The notes beneath the pieces are model-generated. The model was given only the letters and a program-made list of their open reading frames with translations, was not told the DNA's origin and ran no database searches. A program made the translations under genes and the position numbers. Shown one piece after another: positions 1 through 10,711 of a stretch of DNA of 64,000 bases. The stretch spans positions 591,001 to 655,000 of the forward strand of contig CAJNDS010002823.1 in NCBI GenBank assembly GCA_905221605.1, read 5' to 3'. Every line of letters begins with the position of its first letter. The stretch's first letter is position 1. Source of the DNA: Symbiodinium natans (lineage: Eukaryota; Sar; Dinophyceae; Suessiales; Symbiodiniaceae).

Positions 1-1701
1 GTAGGCATAACACTTAAAACTGTAGGTCAATGGGAGTTTAGGAAAATATCGGACCCTAATACCGACGCCCAAATAGTAGGATTCCCTTATAATAAGGATC
101 CCAACAAGGTAAGGACCCCAACAAGGTGCCCCTAGTTTCGGAAACCCCAAATAGGGTCCCAGGTCCAGGAACTATACTGAACTTGGCACCCTAGCAAAAA
201 TCACCATGTTAACTGTTCCTCAGGGAGTATAGTAACCAACAAATATTTCCAAGTACCCCTACGGGAAGAGTTCAGGGCGTGTCGGGGTTTAGGGGTCGGT
301 GCAGTGCTTAGGGCAGACACTTTTGCCAAGCGGCCCGGCTTTAGCCATGAGGACCTGGCAGGGTTAGAGCTCTTCCATAAACCCTAAACCCTAAACCCTA
401 AACCCCAAACCCGAAATTCTCGGCTTCGGGTTTTGGGGTTCAGAGGTTCCTCGTTCTCAGGTTGGGTTTAGGTATTCGAAGCTTGTGTGTGTGCTCTGGG
501 GTTAGAGGGCTCCAGGGCTTTAGAAAGGCCTTGGGGCTTGCAGCTACAGGGTTTAGGGTTTAGGGTTTAGGATTTAGGGTTTAGTAAGCATCGGGGAATC
601 TGCTGGGAGCTTGAACGTGCTCAGCGAATCCTGAAAGGGGGGGGAGGGGTTAGGGGGGCGGCGGGGGGGCGGGGGGGCGGGAGGGGAGGGGCGGGGGCGA
701 CCCCTAAGATTGTGCCCCTCAGCGGTTGCCCTTAGTACACACCTAACATGCCCCTTATCTTACCTTGGGAATCTGAACTAAGTGTCCCCCAAACCGACCT
801 TAGGGGCCCAAGGTCGGGTCAGATGTACGCAGTCCGGAGAGGGGCTTTATGGGTGTGTCTTCCTGCATGGGCTATTATGCCCTATAGTATGGGGGGCCTT
901 AATAATTGAAACAGGGTTTTGGTGATTATAGTACGTTTATAGAGGGACCATAAAGGAACATTTTTAGCAATCATTCCGACCCTATAGTAACCCCTTGACA
1001 CGGCCGTTTATAGGGTTGGTTAGGGGGGATCAGAAGGCCCGGCTTCGGATTGCAGGCTTTCGAGGCTGGGGTTCGGTCCGAACCCCTCCACTCTCCCCAG
1101 CAGCCTAGATCCGAAGTCTTGGAAGGAATCTTCCAGATGGGCTTAGCTTACTGTCTAGCGCCCCCCCCCCACCATCTGCAACCCTAAACCGTACACTCCA
1201 AGCTCCGGATCCCGGCTCTTTGCTTCTTCCCTAAACCCTAAACCCTAAACCCTAAAACCTAAACCCTAAACCCTAAACCCTAAAACCTCAAACCTAAAAC
1301 CTAAAACCTAAACCACGGCTTAGGGTCCAGGGGCCCAAGGCCCTAAAGGCGATCTTCGGTTGAGTTGGTGTGTAGCTGTTCCATCCGAAGCCTGAAGCCT
1401 CAAACCATAAGGGTTAGGGGTTTAGGGTTTAGGGCTTAGGGTTTAGGGTTTAGGGTTTGGGGTTTAGGGTTTAGGGTTTAGGGTTAACACACGGAAGTCT
1501 TGGTTCGATTTGCCAAAGAGACTCCCTCAACCACAAGGCACCTAAGACGGCTCCTTACAGGAATGAAAACCTTATTTACCCTAAAACCCGAAACCTCGGA
1601 CACAGGAGCTTGAGCTTAGGATTTAGCCCTAGACCCAAAACCCTAAACCCCAAACCCCAAACCCTAAACCCGAAACCCTGACCCTGAACCAAACCCTGAA
1701 C
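1..1701. other. Spacer with fold-back remnant and telomere-like arrays
   Basis: Holds a family D fold-back copy (about 35-170), a CCCTAAA array (1230-1313), a TTTAGGG array (1407-1493), a G-rich stretch (640-710) and no convincing exon. The islands at 413-548 and 1314-1406 sit between opposed arrays but give no clear reading. Confidence 0.6.
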
Positions 1702-1783
1702 CCCTTAGAGCCTACGGGGGCCCTGCACAAGGCAGCGCCGTGCGCCTTCAGCACCGAGCTGGTGTCTGAAACAGACCTCGCTC
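1702..1783 (-). CDS. Candidate exon between telomere-like arrays
   Basis: The minus-strand acceptor ATCCCCCAG|G and the donor GGG|GTTCAGGG enclose 82 bp. One open frame reads ARSVSDTSSVLKAHGAALC and on. No homology is recognised and another frame is also open. Confidence 0.3.
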
Positions 1784-2755
1784 CTGGGGGATTGGTCTTG
1801 GGTTTAGGGTTTAGGGTTTAGGGTTTAGGGTTTAGGGTTTAGGGTTTAGGGTTTAGGGTTTGGGGTTTGGGGTTTAGGGTTTAGGGTTTAGGGTTTGGCG
1901 TTTAGGGTTCAGGGTTTGGGGTTTAGGGTGTAGGGCTTTTGCAAGGCTAAGGGGGCTGGGGGGTTTGAGGGGTATAGAGAGACTGCCCTTTAGCTGGCCG
2001 GCTTAGGGGCTTCGTAGGGGTTTAGGGATTGGGGCTTATGAGGCTGCACCCCGCTTGCTCTCTCAAGAGACCCGTGTAAAGACTCCTCTCCACACCCAAC
2101 CACCGAACCCTCGGATAACCCCAATTCCCTAAAGCCTTTTTCCCCTGCAACCGAAACACGAAACCCTGAAACCCAAGCCTAAGTGACATGCTTCTTGGGC
2201 TCCGACAGACAAAGTTAGAGAACTTCAAGAAAACATTTGGGGGGGCCGGGGGGGGGGGGGGGGGTTGTCGAAAAGACAGGGGTTTCTCGGGTGTGGGGTG
2301 TAAACCAGGCCACGTGTGCGACTAGATGAGTTCTCCTCATAGCTTGGGGTACCAAAAAGGGTTCCTGCATTATACAACGAATTATTTTCATGTTTGAAGG
2401 TTCACAGGTTCTTCGGTATTGGGGGTTCCTGCTCAGCAGGGTAGCTGAAACAACACGCCTAACATGAGGCACGCGGGCGATCAGGATTTCGAGGCTGAGC
2501 TAACTCGAGAGACTGTGGGGGCTTAGAGTACTCGAACGCATAAGGAGCATGCAAGACTGAGACCCCCTTAAAGAAGCTCATTTGCTGGATCACCCCCCCC
2601 CCCCTCTTGGGGTGTAGTGGAGAGGTCAGGGGTTTAGTAAGACTTGCACACCCTGTAACCCTAAACCCTGAACCCTAAGTCCCATGGATCCTGTCCCTCA
2701 ACTCTATGAACCCCACACCCTAAACCCTAAACCCTAAACCCTAAACCCCAAAAAC
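1784..2755. other. Spacer with TTTAGGG array and poly-G
   Basis: TTTAGGG array at 1799-1935, a G-run at 2239-2264, and a CCCTAAA array at 2710-2750. The rest is unassigned complex sequence. Confidence 0.55.
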
Positions 2756-2831
2756 GCTCAACATCTTGGCCAGGTGGCTGGCGAAGCTCCTGCAGCTTTG
2801 AGACTTCGGGCTTAGAGCATCCGGCTTCCGG
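2756..2831 (-). CDS. Candidate exon between telomere-like arrays
   Basis: Acceptor GAACCTTAG|C and donor GAGC|GTTTTTGGGG enclose 76 bp on the minus strand. The frame RKPDALSPKSQSCRSFASH continues to AKMLS. The plus strand has a short alternative reading (TLNILARWLAKLLQL then stop) but no acceptor. Confidence 0.35.
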
Positions 2832-3754
2832 CTAAGGTTCATGGCAAGATTAGGGTTTAGGGTTTAGGGTGTAGGGTTTAGGGTTTAGGGTTTAGGGTAT
2901 TCTTCATCCCAATCATGAAAGAACCCAGCCCTACAGTACAAGTGCTGCTGTCCCTTGTGGCCACTTTGTGAGTTTGAGGGGGTGGGGGGGGTACAGACCC
3001 CTAGACAAACCTCACCGCGAAGACCTCTGATTTTGATTCAGGGCTTTGCGTGTGAGGGCGTAGGCTTTGGACTCTCAAAGGTTCAGGGTTTACGGTTTAG
3101 GGTTGTAGGGTTTGAGGGCTTTTGGCTTTGTGTTGCAGAGTCCGAAGATGGATGGTTGACAATGGTTGACACTCCAGTTTTCTGGGGCAGCTACAGGTTT
3201 AGTTTCCTTATGGGGGAACTACCCCAACATGGTTAAATGTCACGCGACTGCTCGGCAATTGCCGAAACCATAGGGAAAACGTATTATTTACAGCTCGCAT
3301 CCTCTGAGCACTACGTTTGAACTACGCCAAAGCAAAGGATACAGGGCTATCACTGGCAGTCACCAACACTGAAGAACTTGTGCAGGCTCATGCTGCTGGC
3401 GCAACAACTACCAACCTACTTAGTTGCTGCGTTCATAAGCCCCAAAAAAGTGTACACTTTCAGTTCTATAGGGGATTCTAGTATCCCAAAAAGTGTAAAG
3501 TGTGCTCACTTAGCTACTAAACCTAGCAGCACCTCAAAAGCCAACCCGTCCGATCGAACCTCGAAGCAACCCTTAGCATTCTTCTCGTTTCGAACTTTAA
3601 GGATGTCTTTCTTTCCCCTAGTTGTCCAGTAACCTGGGAGAATTAAAGGTTCACCTTTGGGATTATACGGGGATTATACTCCCCAAAAACGTTAAAGGTC
3701 ACCTACTCTACTGCTAGGTTCCTGATTTTTTCCACTCAAGTCTTATTTTCGCAG

Positions 3755-3852
3755 GCCGACTTGAGCCATTTTGTACCCCCGGTCGACCCACAAACCCAAG
3801 GCACAGAGGCACGGAGCTCAGCGCCGGCGCAAGTTGTCCGCATGCGTCTAGG
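3755..3852 (+). CDS. Candidate exon, strong acceptor
   Basis: The plus strand has CTTATTTTCGCAG|G, the best pyrimidine-rich acceptor in this part, followed by an open frame ADLSHFVPPVDPQTQGTEA and on to a TTTAGGG array. The donor is AGG|GTTTAGGG. The minus strand is also open, so the strand is not settled. Confidence 0.35.
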
Positions 3853-4419
3853 GTTTAGGGTTTAGGGTTTAGCGTTTAGGGTTCCTGGATCCAGAGATCG
3901 CCCTGGTTCTGGGAGGGTGACCAGTGCTCCCACAACCGTCATGCCTTCACTTCCCTGGAGCTGCAGCAAGAAAGCTGCTTTGGCTGCACAACGAACTCTC
4001 GAAACCCTGCACTCTAAACCTGCAATTCCCTACTGTCCGCTCTGCCCCTCCCCCTTCTTTGTTAACCTAGCCTAGAAACCCTAGCAACCCTAAAATCCCT
4101 TAGAAACTCTAGAAACCCTAGAAACACGAAACCCTAACTAGCCAAGCGCAAAGATCATAGAAACCATCAACCCTGAAACCTAACTAACCAAGCTTAGAAA
4201 CCCTAGAAACCCTAGAAACGCTAGAAACCCTAGAAACCCGTGAAACCCTAAACCCTCAAGCAACTGCCTCCCTGATCCGTTCGGGAGACCCCAAACCCTA
4301 AACCCTAAACCTAAACCTTAAACCCTAAACCCTACACCCTACACCCTAAACCCTCAACCCTAAACCCTAAACCCTAAACCCTAAACCCTAACCTAAACCC
4401 CAAACCCTAAACCCCAAAC
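3853..4419. repeat. Degenerate telomere-like block with 9-mer variant
   Basis: At 4075-4255 the repeat is CCCTAGAAA (9 bp) instead of CCCTAAA, and from 4290 to 4420 it returns to the 7-mer with many variants. The 3853-4070 part is unassigned. Confidence 0.6.
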
Positions 4420-4493
4420 CCGCCTTTTCATGGTTTGCTCGTGAAGCTGCGGCAGGTCCAGGTCGAAGGAGGAGCTAAATGAGCCTCGCCCGA
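4420..4493 (-). CDS. Candidate exon between telomere-like arrays
   Basis: Acceptor CACCCTTTACAG|T and donor GGCGG|GTTTGGGG bound 74 bp on the minus strand. The open frame reads GRGSFSSSFDLDLPQLHEQT then MKRR. The array on the acceptor side is degenerate. Confidence 0.42.
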
Positions 4494-5458
4494 CTGTAAA
4501 GGGTGTTTGAGGGTCCTTTAGGGTTAAAGGGTTTTGGGTGGTTTTAAGGGCTAAAGGTTTTCTAGGCTTTAAAGGGTGTTTTAGGGTCTGTTAGTTTTTT
4601 ACGGTGCTTAGGGTTAAAGGTTTTTAGGGTTTCAAGGGCTTTTAAGTTTTTAAGGTGCTTTAGGGCGTTTCGGGTTCAAAGGGTTTTTAGGGTTCAAAGG
4701 CTTTTTGGGGTGTTTAGGATTTAAAGGGGTTTTAGGGTGTACAGGGCTTTTGGGGTTCTAGTGTTCTTGGGATTTAGAGGTTAGAATTCAGGCTTTAGTC
4801 GGTGCCTTCTTCTATGTCATTGTTCTTTGTTTTTGGGGGCGTGAGGGGGGGTGCACGTCAGATGGTAATTTGAGGTGGTTAAATTCAATGAAGGCTTCAA
4901 GGGGTTTAGGGTTTCTGTTCCAAGGGTCTTCAAACTGGGCGTTTCAAGGTTTAGGGCTGGGGCTTAGGGCAGGGCTGAGGGTTTGTCCTTGATGTGCTTT
5001 AAGGCTGGGAATTGGAGTTTGTTAGGGGCTTACTGGGAGTGACATGTTGCTGAATGCAGGATCGACTACTCATTCATGTAAGAGTTCATGGCTGTTGACA
5101 GGAGCCCGACAGAAAAAAAACAAATTAATCAAGTGGCGCATGGTGGGTCTAGCCGATTTTCGCGACCTCAGCGGCAAGTATCAACTGCCCAACAGCACAG
5201 GGGGAAGTTAAGCCCACGTACCTGGCCAACAAGAAGCACAGACAACCTTCTTCCGCGGGCACCAGGCAACTAGCATCCGACATGCACGATACGCTCAGGT
5301 TCCAGTGCAGCTGAAGATTCATGTGGATACCTCTCGGGCGTGCGTGCTCTAGAACTCGCCCTCAGCCTGGTTGCTACAGGAAGATTTGGTGAGGGAGGGT
5401 TTCGGGGGAGGGTCTACCAGCTTCATGGACAAGCTGCTTCTCCTCCAGCGTGTCATAG
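4494..5458. other. Drifted TTTAGGG-like tract and spacer
   Basis: From about 4497 to 4790 there are many GGGTTTTAAGG-type words, apparently a decayed TTTAGGG array. The remaining sequence to 5458 shows no clear gene or repeat. Confidence 0.45.
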
Positions 5459-5541
5459 CTGAAGGACAAGGGTGTGGAGGAGTTCACGGAGCTTGACCGC
5501 TCAGTGCGCAGCGTCGCCTTGTTGACGGCACATGCGGAGCG
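5459..5541 (+). CDS. Candidate exon, strand ambiguous
   Basis: Plus strand: acceptor GTGTCATAG|C after a CT-rich stretch, frame LKDKGVEEFTELDRSVRSVA and on, donor GAGCG|GTTTAAGG. The minus strand also has a long open reading (RTERSSSVNSSTPLSFSYD) with a G|GTAGA donor. One of the two is probably coding. Confidence 0.35.
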
Positions 5542-5598
5542 GTTTAAGGTTTAGGGTTTAGGGCTTAGGGTCTAGGGTTGGAGCGCGAGGCCCCAGTG

Positions 5599-5603
<5 letters not shown>

Positions 5604-5629
<26 letters not shown>

Positions 5630-5854
5630 AGTGGGAAGGAGCCGTGCTTTTGGGGTCCAGGGTTCAGCCTTCATACCGTACACGGAAAACCCCAAGCCCA
5701 ACTATATATTGTATGTACCATATACATATATATATATATATATTATACATTATATATATATATTATATATATATATATATGTATTATATTCTATTATATT
5801 ATTATATATATATATATGTGTATGATATTATATATATATATTATTATTATTATG

Positions 5855-5905
<51 letters not shown>

Positions 5906-5910
5906 CATAT
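5604..5910. repeat. Poly-G run and TA/ATT microsatellite
   Basis: A G-run (5604-5629) is followed by a (TA)n tract with interruptions (about 5701-5840) and an (ATT)n tract (about 5838-5905). Tyr/Ile-rich frames across it are microsatellite artefacts. Confidence 0.9.
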
Positions 5911-6009
5911 GTACTACTATACCAGAATACGCCCCAGATCCTGAAACACCCGAAGCGTCAACCCTGAAGCCTTTAAAAGCCCCCTAAAGAGCAGGACGCC
6001 CAACCCTAA

Positions 6010-6745
6010 ACCCTAAACCCCAAAGCAGGAGGGAGGGGAACCAGACAACCCAGACCCCGCAACTCGGGGAACCAAGGAGCAACCCAAACCAAGCGTACAG
6101 TAGCAGGCGAGGAATAGACAACCCAACTCGGCTGGAGAAAGGGGGTCTGGGATCGGAAGTAACTCATGGAGAATAAAAAAGAAACCCCGAGAAAAGGGAA
6201 GTCGAGAACTCACCAAGCGTTCTGGACAAAACCCAAGCCGGCAGGCGACGAGTCGACAACCCCAGACCTGCTGGGGGGGGTCTTAGGAGGATGGAAGGGC
6301 CTGTGGCTCGGCTCGGGCGGGGGGGTCTGGGCTAGGAAGTGGAGAAAGGAGCAATCAAGCGTTCTGGGAAAAAGCAAGGAGGCAGCCGAGGAGACGACGA
6401 CCCAGACCCCGTAACGGGCTCAAGGCCGGACGCGAGAGCAAAGGACGAGTATGGCCAGGGCGCGAAGCGGTGTGCCACGTGCTGCAGGAGTGTTGCGCAG
6501 GTCCAGCCAAGAGATTTGGGAGTGGTGCCCGAGAACGCCAAATCGCAGGAGAACATGAGGAATGGCACTATGGCTCGGACGGGAGGGAAGGGTCGGGCGC
6601 TCGTCGACATAAGACAAGGAAGGCACTAATCCCGACCACCCACACAACCCAGACAGCCCGAACACAACCCCGCTTTGGCTCTGCTTGCCAGTGCTGCCAC
6701 TATTTTCGAATGGTGCAATTTTTTTAATTGCCACTGTTTGGATTG
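6010..6745. repeat. Diverged tandem repeat upstream of kinase remnant
   Basis: About three imperfect copies of a 100-170-bp unit are visible. They share words such as CAAGCGTTCTGG, GGCAGGCGACGAG or GGCAGCCGAGGAGACGACGA, and CCCAGACC, near 6080-6160, 6215-6340 and 6350-6420. Downstream to 6745 there is no gene. Confidence 0.4.
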
Positions 6746-6746
6746 T

Positions 6747-7526
6747 ACTTGCGAGACCGAAAAGGGCCTCTGGAGCTTTGTACCCCGGCGTTCCCACCGA
6801 TGTGAAGGTGTGGCCTCATCCAGCGCAACCGACTGCAACCACTATATAATAACCTACTGTCGAAAGGTGGAGGATTAGAACAACCCTCTAATGATCCTGT
6901 CTGCGGCTGACGCCATCACAGCGCTTGCTGAGGCCGAAATCCGAGGCCTTTGCGTGTCCCCCGCGCATCCAGGAGCACGTTCGCCGGCTTCATGTCCCGT
7001 GGTCGAGGGCCTCGGTCAGGCAGGCCACATGGAACCTGACGCTTGGGAGGTTGCCTCGGTGGCCTTGCCAGTGGTAGAAGGTGTGCAGATCTCCACCGGG
7101 CGCCACCTCCAGAAAAGGTACACATTCTCGGCGTCCCGGAACGTGGGCACCAGGATGCCACGAAACTGGAAGATCGCAGCCGCCTCTGGATGTCAACCTC
7201 GCGAAGAAGGTAAGACTCCATCTGGAGGGTGCTCCACCCGTAGCGCTCGCCGGTCGGGCCGTGCTCCTGGAGGCTGACGCTTCCGAACCGGCCGGTGCCA
7301 AGCAGGCCGAGCTCCCGCAAATCGGCCCTCCTCGGCGGACCTGGTCTTGGCCTGGCGCTTCTGAGCCGCCAGCTGCTTCACCACATCACTTAAATTGCGC
7401 TCCAAGCCGGTCTTGTCGAGGCGTCAAGGGCCATGTTCCAGCCACGGCCAGCTTCGCCGCTTGCCTCCGCGCACGGGCCTGGCACATGGCTGCCAGCGTT
7501 GCAGGCCATGCCTCACACACTGCCAT
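6747..7526 (-). pseudogene. Processed serine/threonine protein kinase pseudogene (AGC/PKG-like)
   Basis: Kinase motifs appear in order on the minus strand but in at least four frames. They are GLLGTGRFGSV (Gly-rich loop, near 7310-7275), LLREVDIQRRL, FLEVAPGGDLHTFYH and VRFHVACLTEALDH (hinge and helix E), RDMKPANVLLDARG (catalytic loop), GHAKASDFGLSK (DFG codons at 6933-6941) and TSVGTPGYKAPEALFG (activation segment, 6768-6794). The first ATG is at 7526, in a frame that soon stops. The Lys of the ATP site is replaced (ERYGWS), and the residues expected before the catalytic Asp (HLH...YRD) are lost. There are no introns or TTTAGGG arrays across about 780 bp, unlike the rest of the region. Together with the upstream spliced leader this indicates a retroposed mRNA, now dead. 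Confidence 0.8.
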
Positions 7527-7592
7527 TGCTCGGAGACGTAAGGCGTGATTGTATCAGAGCCTACTGTCGCGATGTTGCATTCACAACTCAAG

Positions 7593-7614
7593 CTTGAGCC
7601 AAAATGGCTACGGA
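7593..7614 (-). other. Dinoflagellate spliced-leader sequence, genomic copy
   Basis: The minus strand reads the complete 22-nt dinoflagellate spliced leader (core CCGTAGCCATTTTGGCTC, first base T). In living cells this leader is added to mRNAs by trans-splicing, so a genomic copy directly upstream of coding sequence marks a reverse-transcribed mRNA that was reinserted. A palindromic CAAGCTTGAG follows, then about 66 nt to the first ATG of the kinase remnant. No donor site or Sm-site arrangement of a true SL RNA gene is seen after it. Confidence 0.88.
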
Positions 7615-7727
7615 CAAGCTCGAATCCCTAAACCAAGTCCTGTATAGTCCCAAGTGGCGTAGTCCTCATCCGGATGGAGCGAAGGCTGCGTGATCTGCGG
7701 CGGTGGGAGGCGTGCTATAAGCAGGGT

Positions 7728-7900
7728 TCTAAGTGCCCTAAAATACGGTTGTAGCCGCTTTTATTTTCGAGTTACCCTACTTATAACCCCACTCATAACT
7801 ACCCAAATGGGGGTTTCCAAAAATAGGTATAATCCTGATTATAGGAACCCCCAAAAGGGTACCCCTATTTGGGGAAAGCCCCAAATGAACCTCCAAGTGG
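7728..7900. mobile_element. Family C fold-back with nested family D element
   Basis: The family C consensus end ATAACTACCCATGAACCTCCAAG is broken by a 74-bp family D element (7809-7882) flanked by AAAT on both sides (7805-7808 and 7883-7886). This is a clean nested insertion with a 4-bp duplication. Confidence 0.7.
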
Positions 7901-7989
7901 GATCTAGGGGTCGTCGGGTCTGAAAGCTCTGACAAGCATGTCGCGAGACCTTTTGATTTGCTTGAACTTTTGGGCCCAAACGTCCCATG

Positions 7990-8100
7990 TTGGGATGTTC
8001 CCCCTAATACTAACAGTCCTTCATAGGGAATATAGTACCCCCTCTTATAATCCCTATTTTGGACTATAGTCGTTTGAGGGGAACATAACAAACGTCCCAT
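7990..8100. mobile_element. Family A fold-back element
   Basis: It starts TTGGGATGTTCCCCC and ends GAGGGGAACAT, with TATAGTACCCCCT/TATAATCCC in the centre. A 10-bp direct repeat, ACGTCCCATG, occurs at 7980-7989 and again at 8092-8101. Confidence 0.55.
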
Positions 8101-8887
8101 GCCTTGAGTAGCCCCTACCCAGGGCCGGATAAAATCCCACTCAGCGGAGTCGGGTTGCTGACTTAGTTGGGGAGTCTTGGCACAAGAAGCCGTTGAATCA
8201 AGCCATGTGTGGGAACACAGTTCCCTCTCGTAACAGACTCCTGATAAGCAAAGAGGTCTCGTCTTCTTCAGAACAACCCCCATGATCGAACTAGGTCCCA
8301 ATGAATCCCAAAAGGAGCTCTAGATCCCAAACCCTAAAGTCTAGACCCCTAAACCCTAAGCCACAAAAATCACATATCTAGAGCCTTATACCCCCCTGTA
8401 CACCCCCCAAAGTCACATATACCCCCTAAACCCTGATAATACCTCATATAATCCCTTAGAAGCCCCCAATAACCCCTTATGCAGCCTAAATCCCCAAACA
8501 GACCCCGAAACCCTAAACCCTACGTAATCCCTAAACCCTAAACCCTAAACCCCAAACCCTAAACCCTGAAGGAGACCCAACACTGGGGATCGGAGCCATG
8601 TCGGCAAGCTCCAGGTCGGTGCTCATCGGTGACCTCCGGAGCTTTCTTTTGTTTTGTTAGGGTTTAGGGTTTAGGGTTTAAGGTTTAGGGTTTAGGGTTT
8701 AGGATTTAGGGTTTAGGGTTTAGGGTTTAGGGTTTAGGGTTTAGGGTTTGGGGTTTGGGGTTTGGGGTTTAGGGTTTGGGGTATGTGTAAGTTATGTTGT
8801 ATCAACTAAATCAAATTACTGCTACTGTATCTTGCTGTGACCCGAGGAAGAGCAACATTTCTTGCAGATCCCTGTCAGGGTCCAAGT
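8101..8887. other. Spacer with CCCTAAA and TTTAGGG arrays
   Basis: CCCTAAA-type words at 8325-8350 and 8505-8570, and a TTTAGGG array at 8658-8780. The 88-bp island between them (8571-8657) is open on both strands, and no strand can be chosen. Confidence 0.5.
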
Positions 8888-8976
8888 ACCTCACCTTTTA
8901 CATACTTGGGCCCCAAGCCCTAGCTATATGGGAGGAAATTTAAGGCCCAAGTATTCCCTATTGAGGCACCTAATCC
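8888..8976. mobile_element. Family E fold-back element
   Basis: Contains ATACTTGGGCCCCAA and GGCCCAAGTAT as inverted arms around a short centre. Related copies are at 10049, 14372, 28545 and 34755. Confidence 0.55.
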
Positions 8977-9883
8977 CTGGACCCTAAAGCCTAAACCCCC
9001 AAAAGGGCACTTTTTGCGGGGATGATGAGGGCTTAGGGTTTGGGGTCCTCCGGGTTCAGGATGTGGCTTCGTTCAGAGTTGCGGCTTAAGGCCTGTACTT
9101 GGAGGTTCCTGGTCACAGAAAAGTAGGGTTATAAGCAGGGCAACCACGCTTGCAGCCTTACTTGGGATACTTATAACCCTACTCCATGACCTACCAGTAC
9201 TCCTTAAGATGTCCCGAGTTGCGATTTGACGCTTAGGCTCTTAAGGTCCAAAGAAGGCTCTTGGGTATTCGGGGTTTAAGATCGGACGATGCGTATGTCT
9301 GCCTAGGCTTTTCAGACCTTCTTGCGCTGATACCTCTTGGAGATTAAAGCCCTGCAGCCTACAGCCTCAACCCTAGATTGGCCTGGGCCTCTGGTTGATT
9401 TTTAGGACCTCCCCCAAGAGGGCCCACTCAAACAACAATCATGGGATGATGTACCCAAAGCCCTTTCTACAGTTCAACTCAGAAACTATCTATCTGCTTT
9501 CCCCTGTCTCTATATGTACGCATGTATATATCAACTAAGGTATGCAGATGTTTCTCAGGGTTTGCTGCAATTGCTGCCGATACTACAAGATCTGCGGGCA
9601 GGGAAGGATGTTGGCTTCCAAAAGGCCAATGCAGGATGTTAGAGCAGCAAGCCTCAACAGAGGAGAACTGGATGCAGGTGAAACACATGCCAAAAAGTCC
9701 AGTCCGGAACGCAGGACGACTGTGGTTGCTTTCTTTCGTCATGTAACTGCTATGACCAAAGTTAAGAAACCTTGTATGATTCTTCTTCTTCTTATGATTA
9801 TCATTACTATGATTGTTTAAAATGTTGTTTAGTTTTTAATTCATTTATGAATTTATGTGGCTTTGTTGTAATTGCAAGTGCGA
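8977..9883. other. Spacer, partly AT-rich
   Basis: Apart from the family C copy, this stretch has a TTC/ATT-rich patch near 9780-9830 and no convincing gene. The 9522-9746 reading frames lack splice or start context. Confidence 0.4.
9098..9212. mobile_element. Family C fold-back element
   Basis: Begins TACTTGGAGGTTCCTGG and has TAGGGTTATAAG opposite CTTATAACCCTAC, the family C inverted arms. Confidence 0.6.
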
Positions 9884-9992
9884 CTATTGTCCGTGAAGTC
9901 GCAAAACGTCTCTCCATCCGAGATGCGATGGCATCGGCTTGTACTTCGCCAGGGAGTCCGGGCTCGACTCCACCTTGCGCGCAAGGCGCACC
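9884..9992 (-). CDS. Candidate 3'-terminal exon
   Basis: Acceptor CTAACGAATTTTAG|G (with a CTAAC branch-like motif) opens a 35-residue frame on the minus strand, VRLARKVESSPDSLAKYKPM then PSHLGWRDVLRLHGQ, ending in TAG. The product is not recognised. This is one of the more convincing islands. Confidence 0.48.
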
Positions 9993-10002
9993 CTAAAATT
10001 CG

Positions 10003-10145
10003 TTAGGGTTTAGGGTTTAGGGTTTAGGGTCTAGGGTCTAGGGTTTAGGGCATGTACCTCATAACTATACACTTGGGCCCCAAAGTCCCCTATATAGGAG
10101 GTACTTTTAAGGCTCAATTGTCTACTCCGTATCCCCAAAAGGATG
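10003..10145. repeat. TTTAGGG array followed by family E element
   Basis: The array spans 10003-10050. A family E copy (ACACTTGGGCCCCAAAGT ... AGGTACTTTTAAGGC) follows at 10049-10145. Confidence 0.6.
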
Positions 10146-10348
10146 CCTATACACACTCACCAATAGCAGAATTACAGAGCACCCAACATGGAAAGCTGTT
10201 GACCCTTCGGCTCATACCCCAACTCCTGACCCAAAGGGTCCACCGCTCGGGAAGCAGGTGCCAAGCAGCACTATCGAGCCCCGGGTGCCTAATGCCCTAA
10301 ACCCTAAACCTCTAAACCCTAAGCCCTAAAAATCTCATTCTCTACCAT

Positions 10349-10447
10349 TTGCTTAAGAACCGCACAAGAGTAAAAGAAACAAAGATCTCTTTATTATACC
10401 CTTAATAAGGAGACATGCTTTTTTGCTTTTCCGGGGTTCTTGAGCAA
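10349..10447. mobile_element. Family F fold-back element
   Basis: The arms are TTGCTTAAGAACCGC and GGGGTTCTTGAGCAA, inverted repeats with two mismatches, around an AT-rich core containing TTATTATACCCTTAATAAGG. Confidence 0.65.
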
Positions 10448-10561
10448 TTGGTAGTCCTACGTGAACAAGCCTCTGCCCCACCTCCCCGCCAGTTAACGAC
10501 CACTCACATGGTAAGACTAGACCTTTGGCAACATGCAGAGGGGGTTAGACCTTGGACATTG

Positions 10562-10646
10562 CTAGGTTGCCCAGTCAGCTAGGATTAACAAAGGGTGCCC
10601 GTGTTTTGCTTGAAGGGGTTTATAAGGGAACTAAGCCCCCCGCTCC

Positions 10647-10677
<31 letters not shown>

Positions 10678-10711
10678 AAAAAGAAGGAATCATGGTACTA
10701 CTGGGCTCCCC
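10562..10711. mobile_element. Family B element with expanded C and A runs
   Basis: Left end CTAGGTTGCCCAGT and right end TACTACTGGGC match family B. The conserved core CCCCCCAAAAA is expanded here into a long C-run and a long A-run (10636-10682). Confidence 0.65.

Noticed and set aside
3762-3776. GAGCCATTTTG, partly like the spliced leader
   Set aside because: Only about 10 bases match; the complete leader is found only at 7593-7614.
5578-5967. Tyr/Ile-rich 129-codon frame
   Set aside because: It is a translation of a G-run and TA/ATT microsatellites.
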